DNA of 19,236 bases from DATAMF01 sp964472565 (lineage in GTDB: Bacteria; Chloroflexota; Anaerolineae; Aggregatilineales; Aggregatilineaceae). The DNA lies in contig CAYYNB010000117.1 in NCBI GenBank assembly GCA_964472565.1, forward strand, positions 1 to 19,236. The letters run 5' to 3'. Of this stretch, positions 1-7,220 are shown piece after piece. The first letter of the stretch is position 1. Each line of letters begins with the position of its first letter. The notes under the pieces were generated by a model. It saw only the letters and a list, made by a program, of their open reading frames with translations. It had not been told where the DNA came from and did not search any database. The position numbers and the translations under genes are program-made.

Positions 1-555
1 GATCAACTGGTCCAGTTCCGCCGAAGTGATGGGATCGAGGCCGGCGGAAGGCTCGTCGAGAAAGAGGATTTCGGGGTCGAGGGCCATCGCGCGGGCGATG
101 GCGGCGCGCTTTTGCATTCCGCCGCTGATCTCGGAAGGCATGTGGTTGGCGAATTCCTTCAGCCCGACCAGGTGGAGTTTCATCAGCGCCACGCGGTCGC
201 ACGCCGCGGGCGGCAGGTTCGTGAATTCTTCGAGCGGCAGGCGCACGTTTTCCAGCAGCGACATCGAGCCGAACAGCGCGCCCATCTGATACATCACGCC
301 AAAGCGCCTCAGAATCTGGCGGCGGGCCTCGCCGTGCGCCGCCGCGATGTCCTCGCCATCTATCAGAATCCGCCCTTTCGCCGGCGAATACAGGCCGATC
401 ATGTGCTTGAGCAGCGTGCTTTTCCCGCAGCCCGAGCCGCCCAGGATCACAAACACCTCGCCGCGCCGCACCTCGAACGAGACGCCATCAATCACCACCG
501 CGCCTTCGTAGGCGGCGGTAAAATCCTCCACGCGGATCAGAACGTCTTCAGGCAC
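1..555 (-). CDS. mlaF: MlaF-type ABC transporter ATPase (partial, C-terminus beyond window)
   Basis: ATP-binding subunit of an Mla-type (lipid or organic-solvent resistance) ABC importer, expected at the inner face of the cytoplasmic membrane with the MlaE permease encoded just upstream. The 185 visible codons contain, in order, a Walker A (GGSGCGKST, about residues 38-46), a Q-loop region (VMYQMGALF), the ABC signature SGGMQKRAA, and Walker B plus catalytic Glu and D-loop (ILFLDEPSAGLDP). The signature followed by KRAAIARA and the MGALF stretch after the Q-loop are typical of MlaF rather than of generic ATPases. I start it at a GTG (553-555) preceded by GGGGGAG at good spacing, 15 bases after the mlaE stop. 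The frame is open to the window edge, so the last part, with the H-loop, is missing. Family call is firm; the substrate is inferred. Confidence 0.9.
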   Translation of the reverse strand, partial: MPEDVLIRVEDFTAAYEGAVVIDGVSFEVRRGEVFVILGGSGCGKSTLLKHMIGLYSPAKGRILIDGEDIAAAHGEARRQILRRFGVMYQMGALFGSMSLLENVRLPLEEFTNLPPAACDRVALMKLHLVGLKEFANHMPSEISGGMQKRAAIARAMALDPEILFLDEPSAGLDPITSAELDQLI

Positions 556-570
556 CCGGCGCGCTCCCCC

Positions 571-1770
571 CTAGATGCCGAGATAGTAATACGCCACGGA
601 GAACACGCCATCCGTGACGGCGATCAGCACGATACCACTGACCACGGCGCTCGTTGTCGAATCGCCCACGGCGCTCGCGCCCGTGCGCGTCTGAAGCCCC
701 CGCAGGCAGCCCACGCCCGCCACGAGGATTCCAAACACGCCCGCCTTGAGCAGCCCGCCGAGTAAATCCGTGACGCTGACAAAACTGAACGCCTGATTCA
801 CATACGTCACGAGCGGGTAGCCGAAGGATAGCACCACGATCGCTCCGCCCACCAGCCCGGCCAGTTCGGCGAAGACCGTCAGAACCGGTATCATCAGCGT
901 GGCCGCGAGCACCCGCGTAACAACCAGAAACCGCACGGGATCAATGCCCATGGTCATCAGGGCGTTGACCTCCTCGTTGACCTTCATGGCGCCGATTTCC
1001 GCCGCGAAGGCCGAGCCGGACCGCCCGGCGAGGAGGATCGCCGTCATCAGCGGCCCCAGTTCGCGGATCATCGAGATCGCCACCAGATTCGCCACGAAAA
1101 TCTCCGCGCCGAACTGCTTCATCGGGATGGCGGACTGAAACGCCATGATCAGGCCGACCAGAAAACCGATGAGCGCCACAATCGGCAGGGCGTTGACCCC
1201 CGAGCGCTCGGCCACCATCAGCGCGTCTTTCCAGCGCACACGCCCCGGATAGCGCGCCGCGAAAGCCAGCGCGGCGGCGCATTCGCCCACATAACTGATC
1301 AGATTGTGGAAGTCCTTCCAGAGCGCGACCGTCGCCCGCCCCACGTCTTCCGGCAGGCGGTTGGGCAGGGGGCGCGCCGGGGTGGGATCGGCGAAAGTTT
1401 CGCCCTCATATTGCGCGATCATCTTCTTGAAACCGGGCGCCAGGCCGCGAATCTCGAATTCCCGCCCCGCCCCGCTGAACCGCTCGCGCAAATACAGCAC
1501 GAACGCGATTCCCGCGCCGTCGCAGTAGTCCACCTCGCCCATCTGGAGAATCAGCGCGCGGGGCGCGCGGGCTTCGAGAATGCGATCCGCCTTGCGCCAG
1601 ACCTCGCCCGCCGTCCGCGTATCGAGCCGCCCCGCCAGGCGGAACACCGCCGCCGCGCCCTCCTCGAACGACGCCTCAAAGACGCACGGGCGCGCCGTCT
1701 TTTTATCCCCCGCCGTCCGCGGCATGGAGTCGCTAGCGGGAGAGGGCGGATCGGCGGCGCGCTTGCTCAT
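571..1770 (-). CDS. mlaE: STAS-MlaE fusion permease of Mla-type ABC transporter
   Basis: Membrane permease subunit of an Mla-type lipid transporter. The 399 residues divide into a low-complexity N-terminus (1-28), a STAS-like domain (about 30-125, with core ALILQMGEVDYCDGAGIAFV) and an MlaE domain (about 150-399). The MlaE part has several hydrophobic helices and the family hallmarks GLIMAFQSA, RELGPLMTAILLAGRSGSAFAAEIG and MKVNEEVNALMTMGIDP. In E. coli the STAS protein (MlaB) is a separate subunit; here it is fused to the permease, an arrangement also known in other phyla. Its ATG overlaps the stop of the upstream AI-2E gene by four bases (ATGA), so translation is probably coupled, and the ATPase follows after 15 bases. 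No MlaD-like substrate-binding gene is visible; it may lie beyond the left edge. Confidence 0.9.
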   Translation of the reverse strand: MSKRAADPPSPASDSMPRTAGDKKTARPCVFEASFEEGAAAVFRLAGRLDTRTAGEVWRKADRILEARAPRALILQMGEVDYCDGAGIAFVLYLRERFSGAGREFEIRGLAPGFKKMIAQYEGETFADPTPARPLPNRLPEDVGRATVALWKDFHNLISYVGECAAALAFAARYPGRVRWKDALMVAERSGVNALPIVALIGFLVGLIMAFQSAIPMKQFGAEIFVANLVAISMIRELGPLMTAILLAGRSGSAFAAEIGAMKVNEEVNALMTMGIDPVRFLVVTRVLAATLMIPVLTVFAELAGLVGGAIVVLSFGYPLVTYVNQAFSFVSVTDLLGGLLKAGVFGILVAGVGCLRGLQTRTGASAVGDSTTSAVVSGIVLIAVTDGVFSVAYYYLGI

Positions 1771-2846
1771 GCGCTTGGCTCCTTGACCGGCGGGGGAGTG
1801 TGGGGTTTGACCGCCGGGCCGGGGTCTGGCCCCAGCAGAACGGCGACCCAGTGGAAGTCATCGCTGTTTTCGAGCATGATCTTGACGATGATCGTCAGCG
1901 GAACCGAGAGAAGCATCCCCACCGGCCCCCAGACCCAGCCCCAGAAAACCAGCGAGAGGAACACCACGAGTGTCGAAAGCCCGAGTTGGCGCCCGATGAT
2001 CCGCGGCTCCAGAATGTTGCCGAGCGCTAAATTCACGGCGAGGTATCCCGCGGCCACGGCCGCAGCGCGCCCGGGGCCGAGTTGAATCAGCGCCAGCGCG
2101 ATCGGCGGGACCGCCGCGATGATCGAACCCAGGCTGGGGATGAAATTCAGCAGAAACGCCACCAGGCCCCAGAGCCACGGGAAATCCAGCCCGCACAAAT
2201 AAACCCACAACCCAAGCAGCAAGCCCGTGGCGAGGCTGATCAGCGTCTTGATCGTCAGATAGCGCTGCACCTCATCGGCGATATTCAGCAGCCGCGATAT
2301 TGAGCCTCTTTCCAGCCCCAGCGCCAGCCGGAACTTGTTCGGAAATCCCGCCGCCTCGAAGAGCAGAAACACCATCGTCAGGATCACGAGCAACGTGCGC
2401 GAAAGCACACCCGCCAGCCCCCGCAGCGTTCCCCCGATCAGGTCGAGCAATTGCCCTGGATCGAATATGCTTACAACGTTCAGCGACGAGGTGTCCACTC
2501 CCCTGGTTTCGAGCCAGGTGGCCCCCTTGCGCACCAGTTCTTCCAGACCGGCGCGGTAGCGGGGCATCGCGTTCGTGAAACTGTCCAGCGATCCGCCGAC
2601 AATCATTCCCGCGCCCGTCATCAGCCCAAGCAGAAGGAAGACGACCAGGGTGACGGCGAGCCATTTGGGCAGTCCATGGCGCTGGAACCAGACGAGCGCG
2701 GGCATCCCGAGCATCGCCAGGAACATCGCCACCACAAACGGCACAAGAATCGCCTGCGCGGCCTTGAGGCCCGCGATCACAAGCGTCAGCGCCGCCAGGG
2801 TCATCAGGAACCGCGCGCCAATATTCGACTGGCCCTTTTCGCTCAT
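1767..2846 (-). CDS. AI-2E family transporter (PF01594/UPF0118-like permease)
   Basis: Polytopic membrane protein of the AI-2E/PerM family, members of which export autoinducer-2, small peptides or ions; the substrate cannot be told from sequence. The 359-residue product has paired N-terminal helices (LTLVIAGLKAAQAILVPFVV), a central amphipathic soluble part (about 90-160) and a C-terminal helical bundle with the family signature-like FLLNFIPSLGSIIAAVPP and GNILEPRIIGRQLGLSTLVV. The length fits the family (about 340-370). I start it at the ATG at 2844-2846 (MSEKGQSNIG): the frame stays open 59 codons upstream, but that stretch is Arg/Gly/Ala-rich and unlike the family. No good ribosome site is seen at the chosen start; an AGGAGG lies about 20 bases upstream. 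First gene of the operon with mlaE and mlaF. Confidence 0.85.
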   Translation of the reverse strand: MSEKGQSNIGARFLMTLAALTLVIAGLKAAQAILVPFVVAMFLAMLGMPALVWFQRHGLPKWLAVTLVVFLLLGLMTGAGMIVGGSLDSFTNAMPRYRAGLEELVRKGATWLETRGVDTSSLNVVSIFDPGQLLDLIGGTLRGLAGVLSRTLLVILTMVFLLFEAAGFPNKFRLALGLERGSISRLLNIADEVQRYLTIKTLISLATGLLLGLWVYLCGLDFPWLWGLVAFLLNFIPSLGSIIAAVPPIALALIQLGPGRAAAVAAGYLAVNLALGNILEPRIIGRQLGLSTLVVFLSLVFWGWVWGPVGMLLSVPLTIIVKIMLENSDDFHWVAVLLGPDPGPAVKPHTPPPVKEPSA

Positions 2847-3164
2847 ACGCGCCGGTGGCGCCCTTGCGCCGCCTCCTGCGGGGGACGTTGAGGTTAAATC
2901 TCTCTTCCGTTCCGTTCGCCCGGCGCCGGTTGCGCCGCGCCGCGCGCCCCTTCTCCCGGAAAATCGCGCGAGATCACGAGGCAAGCCCACACTACAATCA
3001 CCCTGCCCTTCCCACAAGCGCAAAGGGCGCTAAAAAGCTTGCCCGCGGCGGGCCGGGGCGGGAAACTTGCCTTGAACGGCGCCCGGGCGGTTTCGCGGCG
3101 CGGCGGCTCCCACCCCCGCGAAACCAGGATTTCCCGCGCGCCATTCCACACCGGTTTTCCGCCC
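2847..3164. other. Gene-free divergent intergenic stretch with inverted repeat
   Basis: These 318 bases separate the leftward AI-2E/Mla operon from the rightward TetR gene. Open frames cross it on both strands, but their translations are Arg/Pro/Gly-rich with no family resemblance and look like GC-rich read-through. The right two thirds hold a large imperfect inverted repeat, listed separately. I see no convincing sigma70 promoter for either gene. Confidence 0.6.
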
Positions 3165-3190
3165 ATGCCCCGCCGCCCCGCCCAGCAAAC
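3037..3190. repeat. Large imperfect inverted repeat (arms of about 65-75 nt)
   Basis: The left arm (about 3037-3098) and the reverse complement of the right arm (about 3116-3190) line up. The inner 10 bp are perfect (GGTTTCGCGG at 3089-3098 with CCGCGAAACC at 3116-3125). Outward, blocks such as GGCGGnAAAC, GAACGGCGCCCGGG-like and TTGC match with substitutions. Translations of the two strands across it (GGKLALNGARAVSRRG against GGKPVWNGAREILVSRG) look alike for this reason, not because both are coding. The right arm covers the TetR start codon. It could be a MITE or REP-like element or a structured leader. Confidence 0.6.
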
Positions 3191-3740
3191 GGTCCATCCC
3201 GAAGCCATTTTACGCGCCGCCGCGTCTGTCTTTCACCGCCGGGGCTTTCACAGCGCGACGATGGCCGAAATCGCCGCCGAAGTCAACCTGACAGCGGGCA
3301 GTCTCTATCATCACTTCCCCAGCAAAGAAGATTTACTGGTCGCCGTATTAGACGCCGGTCTGACCGAAATCACGCGGGATGTGCGTGCCGTAGCCGAAAC
3401 TGAACTCCCGCCGCCGCAAAAACTGCGCGAGATCGTCCATGTCCACCTTCGCAGTGAATTGGACAATGTACACATCGCCGGAGCGGTCATCTTCGAGGGC
3501 CGCGCCCTGCTCGATGTCCCCGGCGTGCGTGACCAGTACATCCGCCAGCGCGACGAATTAGAACAGCTTTATCGTGGTGTCGTTGAGGCTGGGATCGCGT
3601 CCAAAGATTTTAGCGCCGTCGATGTGGGCATCTTCATCAAAACGCTGTTTGGTGCGCTCAACTGGGTCAGCGTCTGGTATCGCCCCGCTGGACGCCTGTC
3701 CCGCGACGAAATCGCGGACGAGATCGCCGGGCTATTTTTA
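3165..3740 (+). CDS. TetR/AcrR family transcriptional regulator (C-terminus lost in N gap)
   Basis: One-component DNA-binding repressor. Residues 13-60 form the TetR helix-turn-helix domain: AILRAAASVFHRRGFHSATM, then AEIAAEVNLTAGSLYHHFPS and KEDLLVAVLD. The rest is an all-helical ligand and dimerisation domain typical of regulators of acyl-CoA or steroid catabolism (KstR2- and FadR-like in general form). The 192 codons before the N run already approach the usual TetR length (190-210), so only a few residues should be missing. The start is the only ATG just ahead of the HTH; the frame is open to 3039, but the upstream 42 residues are non-family sequence inside the inverted repeat. Codon use is less extreme in GC than the Mla operon. 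A natural target would be the acyl-CoA dehydrogenase pair to the right, if the gap is short (inference). Confidence 0.85.
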
Positions 3741-3840
3741 NNNNNNNNNNNNNNNNNNNNNNNNNNNNNNNNNNNNNNNNNNNNNNNNNNNNNNNNNNNN
3801 NNNNNNNNNNNNNNNNNNNNNNNNNNNNNNNNNNNNNNNN
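3741..3840. other. Assembly gap (100 N)
   Basis: Exactly 100 N, the conventional placeholder for a scaffold gap of unknown length. The flanking pieces are joined only by scaffolding, so frame and distance across it mean nothing. A frame happens to run from TetR through the N to a stop at 3945-3947, but this depends on the arbitrary gap length. Confidence 0.97.
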
Positions 3841-3947
3841 CGGCGCGCGGCCCGTTCCGCCGCATAGCTTCGATCCATCCATCGTCAGTCTACACGCTGG
3901 CCGAACTCCCCGAACTGGTCCGCGTGTACGGCCTGCCGCAGGTCTAG
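3841..3947 (+). CDS. Possible C-terminal fragment of an unidentified protein
   Basis: Immediately after the gap one forward frame reads 35 codons to a TAG, ending SVYTLAELPELVRVYGLPQV. The composition is plausible for a protein end, and the stop lies 59 bases before the first acyl-CoA dehydrogenase, so this could be the tail of the preceding gene in that operon. I recognise no family, and the fragment is too short to prove coding. It should not be read as the C-terminus of TetR. Confidence 0.25.
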
Positions 3948-4006
3948 CCGCTGCTCGATTTTTTGTAAGTCTCAATGGAGCGTTTATTGAGAGGAGAAAC
4001 ACCATC

Positions 4007-5101
4007 ATGCTCAGTTTCACCCCCACCGAAGAACAACAAATGTTAACCGATGCCGTGCGCCGCTACAGCACCAACGATGTCCGCCCGCTGTCACACGCGG
4101 CGGACGAAAACAGCAGTTTCCCCGCTGGCCTGCTGCGCAAAGGCTGGGAACTTGGCATCCTGCCCGGCAACATCCCCGAAGCACTGGGCGGTTTTGGCGA
4201 GTCCTACAGCGCCGTGACGGGCGTCCTCGCCTACGAAGAACTGGCCTACGGTGATCTGTCGCTGGCCCTTCACCTCATGGCCCCCGCCCTGGTCGCCGTG
4301 CCGCTGATCGTCGCCGGGACAGACGAACAGCGCGCGAGTCTGCTGCCCCTCTTCCTGGATGAAGCCGCGCCGCCCGTCACCGCCGCGCTGATCGAACCCG
4401 CCGTGTTTTTTAATGCGCACCGTCCCGCCACTACCGCCGCTCCCGATAACGGCCATTTCATCCTGAACGGCAAAAAAGCTTATGTGCCTCTGGCCGAAGG
4501 TGCGGAATGGATTCTCGTTTATGCCTGGAATGAGAATCGCGTGGACGCCTTTTTCGTAAAAGGTGATGCCGGCGGCCTGACCATCGGCCCGCGCGAAAAA
4601 CTGATGGGGATCAAAGCGCTGCCCACCTATCCTGTCACCCTGACCAATGTCAAAGTGGGTGCAGACTGCCGCTTAGGAGGCACCGACGGCGCAAATTTTA
4701 ACAGGCTGCTGGCTCACAGCCAGACGGCATTAGCCGCGCTGGCCGTCGGCGTGATGCGGGCCGCCCTCGACTATGCCATCACCTACACCAAAGAGCGCGT
4801 CCAGTTCGGCGCGCCCATCGCCACCAAACAGGCGATTGCTTTTATGCTGGCCGACAGCGCCATCGAAATCGACGCCGCCCGCCTGATGGTCTGGGAAGCC
4901 GCCTGGAAGCTCGACCAGGGCCAGGACGCCACCCGCGAAGCCTATCTCGCCAAGCAGTACGCCGACAAAGCCGCCCTGCTGGTGACAGACAGCGCGGTCC
5001 AGGCATTGGGTGGTCATGGTTACATCCGCGAACATCCGGTGGAACGCTGGCTGCGCAACGCGCGCGGTTTTGTGACGTTCGATGGTCTGGCGATGGTCTA
5101 G
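4007..5101 (+). CDS. Acyl-CoA dehydrogenase-like protein with degenerate active site
   Basis: Flavoprotein of the acyl-CoA dehydrogenase (ACAD) family, 364 residues, which catalyses or supports alpha,beta-dehydrogenation of acyl-CoA in the cytoplasm. The N-terminal helical domain starts LSFTPTEEQQMLTDAVRRY. The C-terminal domain has the flavin and dimer motifs ERVQFGAPIATKQAIAFMLAD and QALGGHGYIREHPVERWLRNAR. Two hallmarks are altered. The usual TEPxAGSDxS loop is replaced by IEPAVFFNAHRPATT (about 129-143). The catalytic YEGT near the C-terminus reads FDGL, with Asp359 where the Glu base normally sits, and the protein stops five residues later. GAGAGGAG precedes the ATG. Its TAG is embedded in the TAGGAGG ribosome site of the next ACAD, nine bases before that ATG, so the two are co-translated. 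Probably a non-catalytic or specialised partner subunit. Confidence 0.88.
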   Translation: MLSFTPTEEQQMLTDAVRRYSTNDVRPLSHAADENSSFPAGLLRKGWELGILPGNIPEALGGFGESYSAVTGVLAYEELAYGDLSLALHLMAPALVAVPLIVAGTDEQRASLLPLFLDEAAPPVTAALIEPAVFFNAHRPATTAAPDNGHFILNGKKAYVPLAEGAEWILVYAWNENRVDAFFVKGDAGGLTIGPREKLMGIKALPTYPVTLTNVKVGADCRLGGTDGANFNRLLAHSQTALAALAVGVMRAALDYAITYTKERVQFGAPIATKQAIAFMLADSAIEIDAARLMVWEAAWKLDQGQDATREAYLAKQYADKAALLVTDSAVQALGGHGYIREHPVERWLRNARGFVTFDGLAMV

Positions 5102-5110
5102 GAGGACACA

Positions 5111-6358
5111 ATGGCGATCAGTTTTGAAATTCCCGAACGGATTATCCAGGGCTTACAGATGACCGAGGCGCTGGCCCAAAGCATCATGCGCCCAGAGTCG
5201 CGCCAGTTGGACGAACACGAACACGAACGCCCGGCCAGTTTCATCCAGATGACGTGGCCCGTCTCGCGTGAGCAGCAGAAGCGCACGCTGGATAAACTCG
5301 CCGCCCAACAGCGCGGCGACGAAACCCCGAAGCGCGACGGTCCCGGTATCCTGAATCTGAACATGGTTTACACCTTTGAAACGCTCAGTTGGGGCGATGT
5401 CGGCCAGATGTTGTGTATGCCGATGGCGCTGTTGGCAGGTGCGGCCATCGAAGCCGTCGGCACCCCCGAACAGAAAGAACGTTTTTTGCGCCGTTTTGCC
5501 GAAGGGGATCAGCCCGTCTGGGGCGCAATGGCGATGACCGAACCCGGCGCAGGCTCGGACACGTCCGCCATCACCACCACCGCCACCCTCGATCCCGACA
5601 CCAACGAGTGGATTCTGAACGGCGAAAAAATCTTCTGCACCAACGGCGGTTTGGCCCTGAACGAGTCCAACGGGATCGTCGTCGTGTGGGCGACGGTGGA
5701 TCGTTCCGCAGGTCGCGCCGGAATGAAGCCTTTTGTGGTCGAAGCCGGGACGCCCGGCGTATCCGTTGCCAAAGCCGAAATCAAACACGGCATCCGGGCC
5801 AGCGACACGGTGAGCATCGTCTTTACCAACGCCCGCCTCCCCTATGAAAACCTGCTCGGATCAGCGGACGTGCGCCAGGGCTTCAAGGGTGCGATGGCAA
5901 CCTTCGACGCCAGCCGCCCGCTGATCGCCGCCAGCGCGATGGGCGTCGGACGTGCGGCGCTGGAATTCGTCAAGGAGAAGCTGTCTGAAGCCGGCATCGA
6001 GATTCCCTACGACAAGCCCTACCACGAACTGCCCGCCATCCAGCGCGATGTATTGGAAATGGAAGCGCAGATCAAAGCCGCGTGGCTGCTCACCTTACGC
6101 GCCGCCAGCATGCTCGATCACGGCCAGCCGAACAACCTCGAAGCGTCGATGGCGAAAGCCAAAGCAGGCAAAGCCGTCACCTGGGTAACGCAGAAAGCCG
6201 TCGAAATTTTAGGTCCGCTGGGTTACAGCCGCGCATGGCTGATCGAAAAGTGGATGCGTGACGCGAAGATTAACGACATCTACGAGGGCACCGGCCAGAT
6301 CAACACCCTGATCGTCGCCCGCCGCATTTTAGGCTACACCAGCAAAGAACTCCGCTAA
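5111..6358 (+). CDS. Acyl-CoA dehydrogenase (canonical motifs)
   Basis: FAD-dependent acyl-CoA dehydrogenase of 415 residues. The motifs are intact: AMTEPGAGSDTSAITTTA (about 141-158), NGEKIFCTNGG, then RAALEFVKEKL, VEILGPLGYSRAWLIEKWMRDA and INDIYEGTGQI, whose Glu392 matches the catalytic base position of medium-chain-type enzymes. The N-terminal 50 residues are longer and more charged than usual (RQLDEHEHERPASF). It follows the degenerate ACAD with an AGGAGG site and a nine-base gap. The stop is followed by a short palindrome before the convergent methyltransferase. Acyl substrate unknown; the pairing suggests a heteromeric enzyme like the alpha2beta2 ACADs of actinobacterial steroid degradation (inference). 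Confidence 0.93.
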   Translation: MAISFEIPERIIQGLQMTEALAQSIMRPESRQLDEHEHERPASFIQMTWPVSREQQKRTLDKLAAQQRGDETPKRDGPGILNLNMVYTFETLSWGDVGQMLCMPMALLAGAAIEAVGTPEQKERFLRRFAEGDQPVWGAMAMTEPGAGSDTSAITTTATLDPDTNEWILNGEKIFCTNGGLALNESNGIVVVWATVDRSAGRAGMKPFVVEAGTPGVSVAKAEIKHGIRASDTVSIVFTNARLPYENLLGSADVRQGFKGAMATFDASRPLIAASAMGVGRAALEFVKEKLSEAGIEIPYDKPYHELPAIQRDVLEMEAQIKAAWLLTLRAASMLDHGQPNNLEASMAKAKAGKAVTWVTQKAVEILGPLGYSRAWLIEKWMRDAKINDIYEGTGQINTLIVARRILGYTSKELR

Positions 6359-6382
6359 CACCTGACTTTCCAAACGAATCGT

Positions 6383-6406
6383 AGGGCAGGTTGGTTAATC
6401 TGCCCT
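6383..6406. terminator. Palindrome between convergent genes
   Basis: AGGGCAG (6383-6389) and CTGCCCT (6400-6406) form a 7-bp stem with a 10-base loop in the 58 bases between the converging ACAD and methyltransferase genes. There is no U-run on either side, so it is at best a weak bidirectional terminator. It begins GTAGGGC, like the palindrome at 12213, and may be one of a dispersed repeat family. Confidence 0.45.
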
Positions 6407-6416
6407 CGCGCATCAA

Positions 6417-7220
6417 TTAATCCGCGCGCCAAACTGCCTGAATCACCCTGACCCGATCCGCTTCCATATTCCGCACGAGGTTCGCCGCTTTGTGGGCCGC
6501 GCTGCCCGTGATAAAAATATCCAATCCGAGCGCCGTTTCTGGGCGCAGATGGCTGGTCCGCCGGAACCATTCGATCGTCTCCGGCGTGCGATCCACCCAC
6601 GCCATCTCGACAAACCCAATCGTTTTCAGCAGTTCGCGGATCGCGTCCGGCGGCTGCAAAAAATTCAGCCGTTTTTCGTCCGCCCAAAATACCGGGTAAT
6701 GGAGATCAGCCCGGCTCCCCGCTACCGCTTCATGCAGCGCCAGCGCCCCGCCGACCCGGTACAGTTCGCGGTAGAAACGCGCCTTGTCTTCGATATTCAT
6801 GCTCATAAACTGCGCCCACACCACGTCGAAGCAGCGATCCGCAAACGGCAGTTCGAGCGCATCCCCGCGCTGGAACGTCACCCGCTCCGCCAGCCCCACC
6901 CGTTCCGTGAGCATCCGCGCCGCGTGACAGTATGTCGCGGTGAGGTCGATCCCCGTCACCACGCACCCAAACTCCGCCGCGAGCGTCCGCGCCGGGCCGC
7001 CCAGGCCGCTCCCCACATCCAGTACGCGCTGGCCGGGCAATAAACCAATCATCCCGGCGAGTCGTCGGGTTTCGAACCGTCCGCCGGGATGAAATTCATC
7101 AAATGTCCGCAGATCATCGCGTTCCAGCGCGTGGATATTTTTCCCTGCCTTTTCCAGCGCTTCGAGAATCCGCGCGTTCAGATCAGTCTGCCCATACTGC
7201 GCGTTGATCAGAACGCTCAT
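6417..7220 (-). CDS. Class I SAM-dependent methyltransferase
   Basis: Cytoplasmic methyltransferase of 267 residues. Motif I is VLDVGSGLGGPARTLA (about 66-81), the acidic ribose-binding residue is Asp92 in VVTGIDLT, motif II is QRGDALELPFAD (about 117-128), and motif IV is FDVVWAQFMSMNI. The GSGLGGPAR form resembles sarcosine/dimethylglycine and UbiE-like methyltransferases acting on small molecules, but the methyl acceptor cannot be named. The ATG (7218-7220) overlaps the stop of the CoiA-like gene by four bases (ATGA), so translation is coupled and the two products probably work together or are at least made together. It ends 58 bases from the convergent ACAD gene. Confidence 0.9.
   Translation of the reverse strand: MSVLINAQYGQTDLNARILEALEKAGKNIHALERDDLRTFDEFHPGGRFETRRLAGMIGLLPGQRVLDVGSGLGGPARTLAAEFGCVVTGIDLTATYCHAARMLTERVGLAERVTFQRGDALELPFADRCFDVVWAQFMSMNIEDKARFYRELYRVGGALALHEAVAGSRADLHYPVFWADEKRLNFLQPPDAIRELLKTIGFVEMAWVDRTPETIEWFRRTSHLRPETALGLDIFITGSAAHKAANLVRNMEADRVRVIQAVWRAD

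Noticed and set aside
571..765. Long His/Ala/Arg-rich forward ORFs over the Mla operon
   Set aside because: Shadow frames of GC-rich coding DNA on the opposite strand, where clear MlaE and MlaF motifs are read.
3039..3164. N-terminal extension of the TetR protein from an upstream ATG
   Set aside because: The added 42 residues are Arg/Gly/Pro-rich, unlike TetR proteins, and are read from the inverted repeat; the ATG at 3165 sits right before the HTH domain.
3165..3947. TetR reading through the N gap to the stop at 3945
   Set aside because: The N count is an arbitrary placeholder, so frame across it is meaningless; TetR already has nearly full length before the gap.
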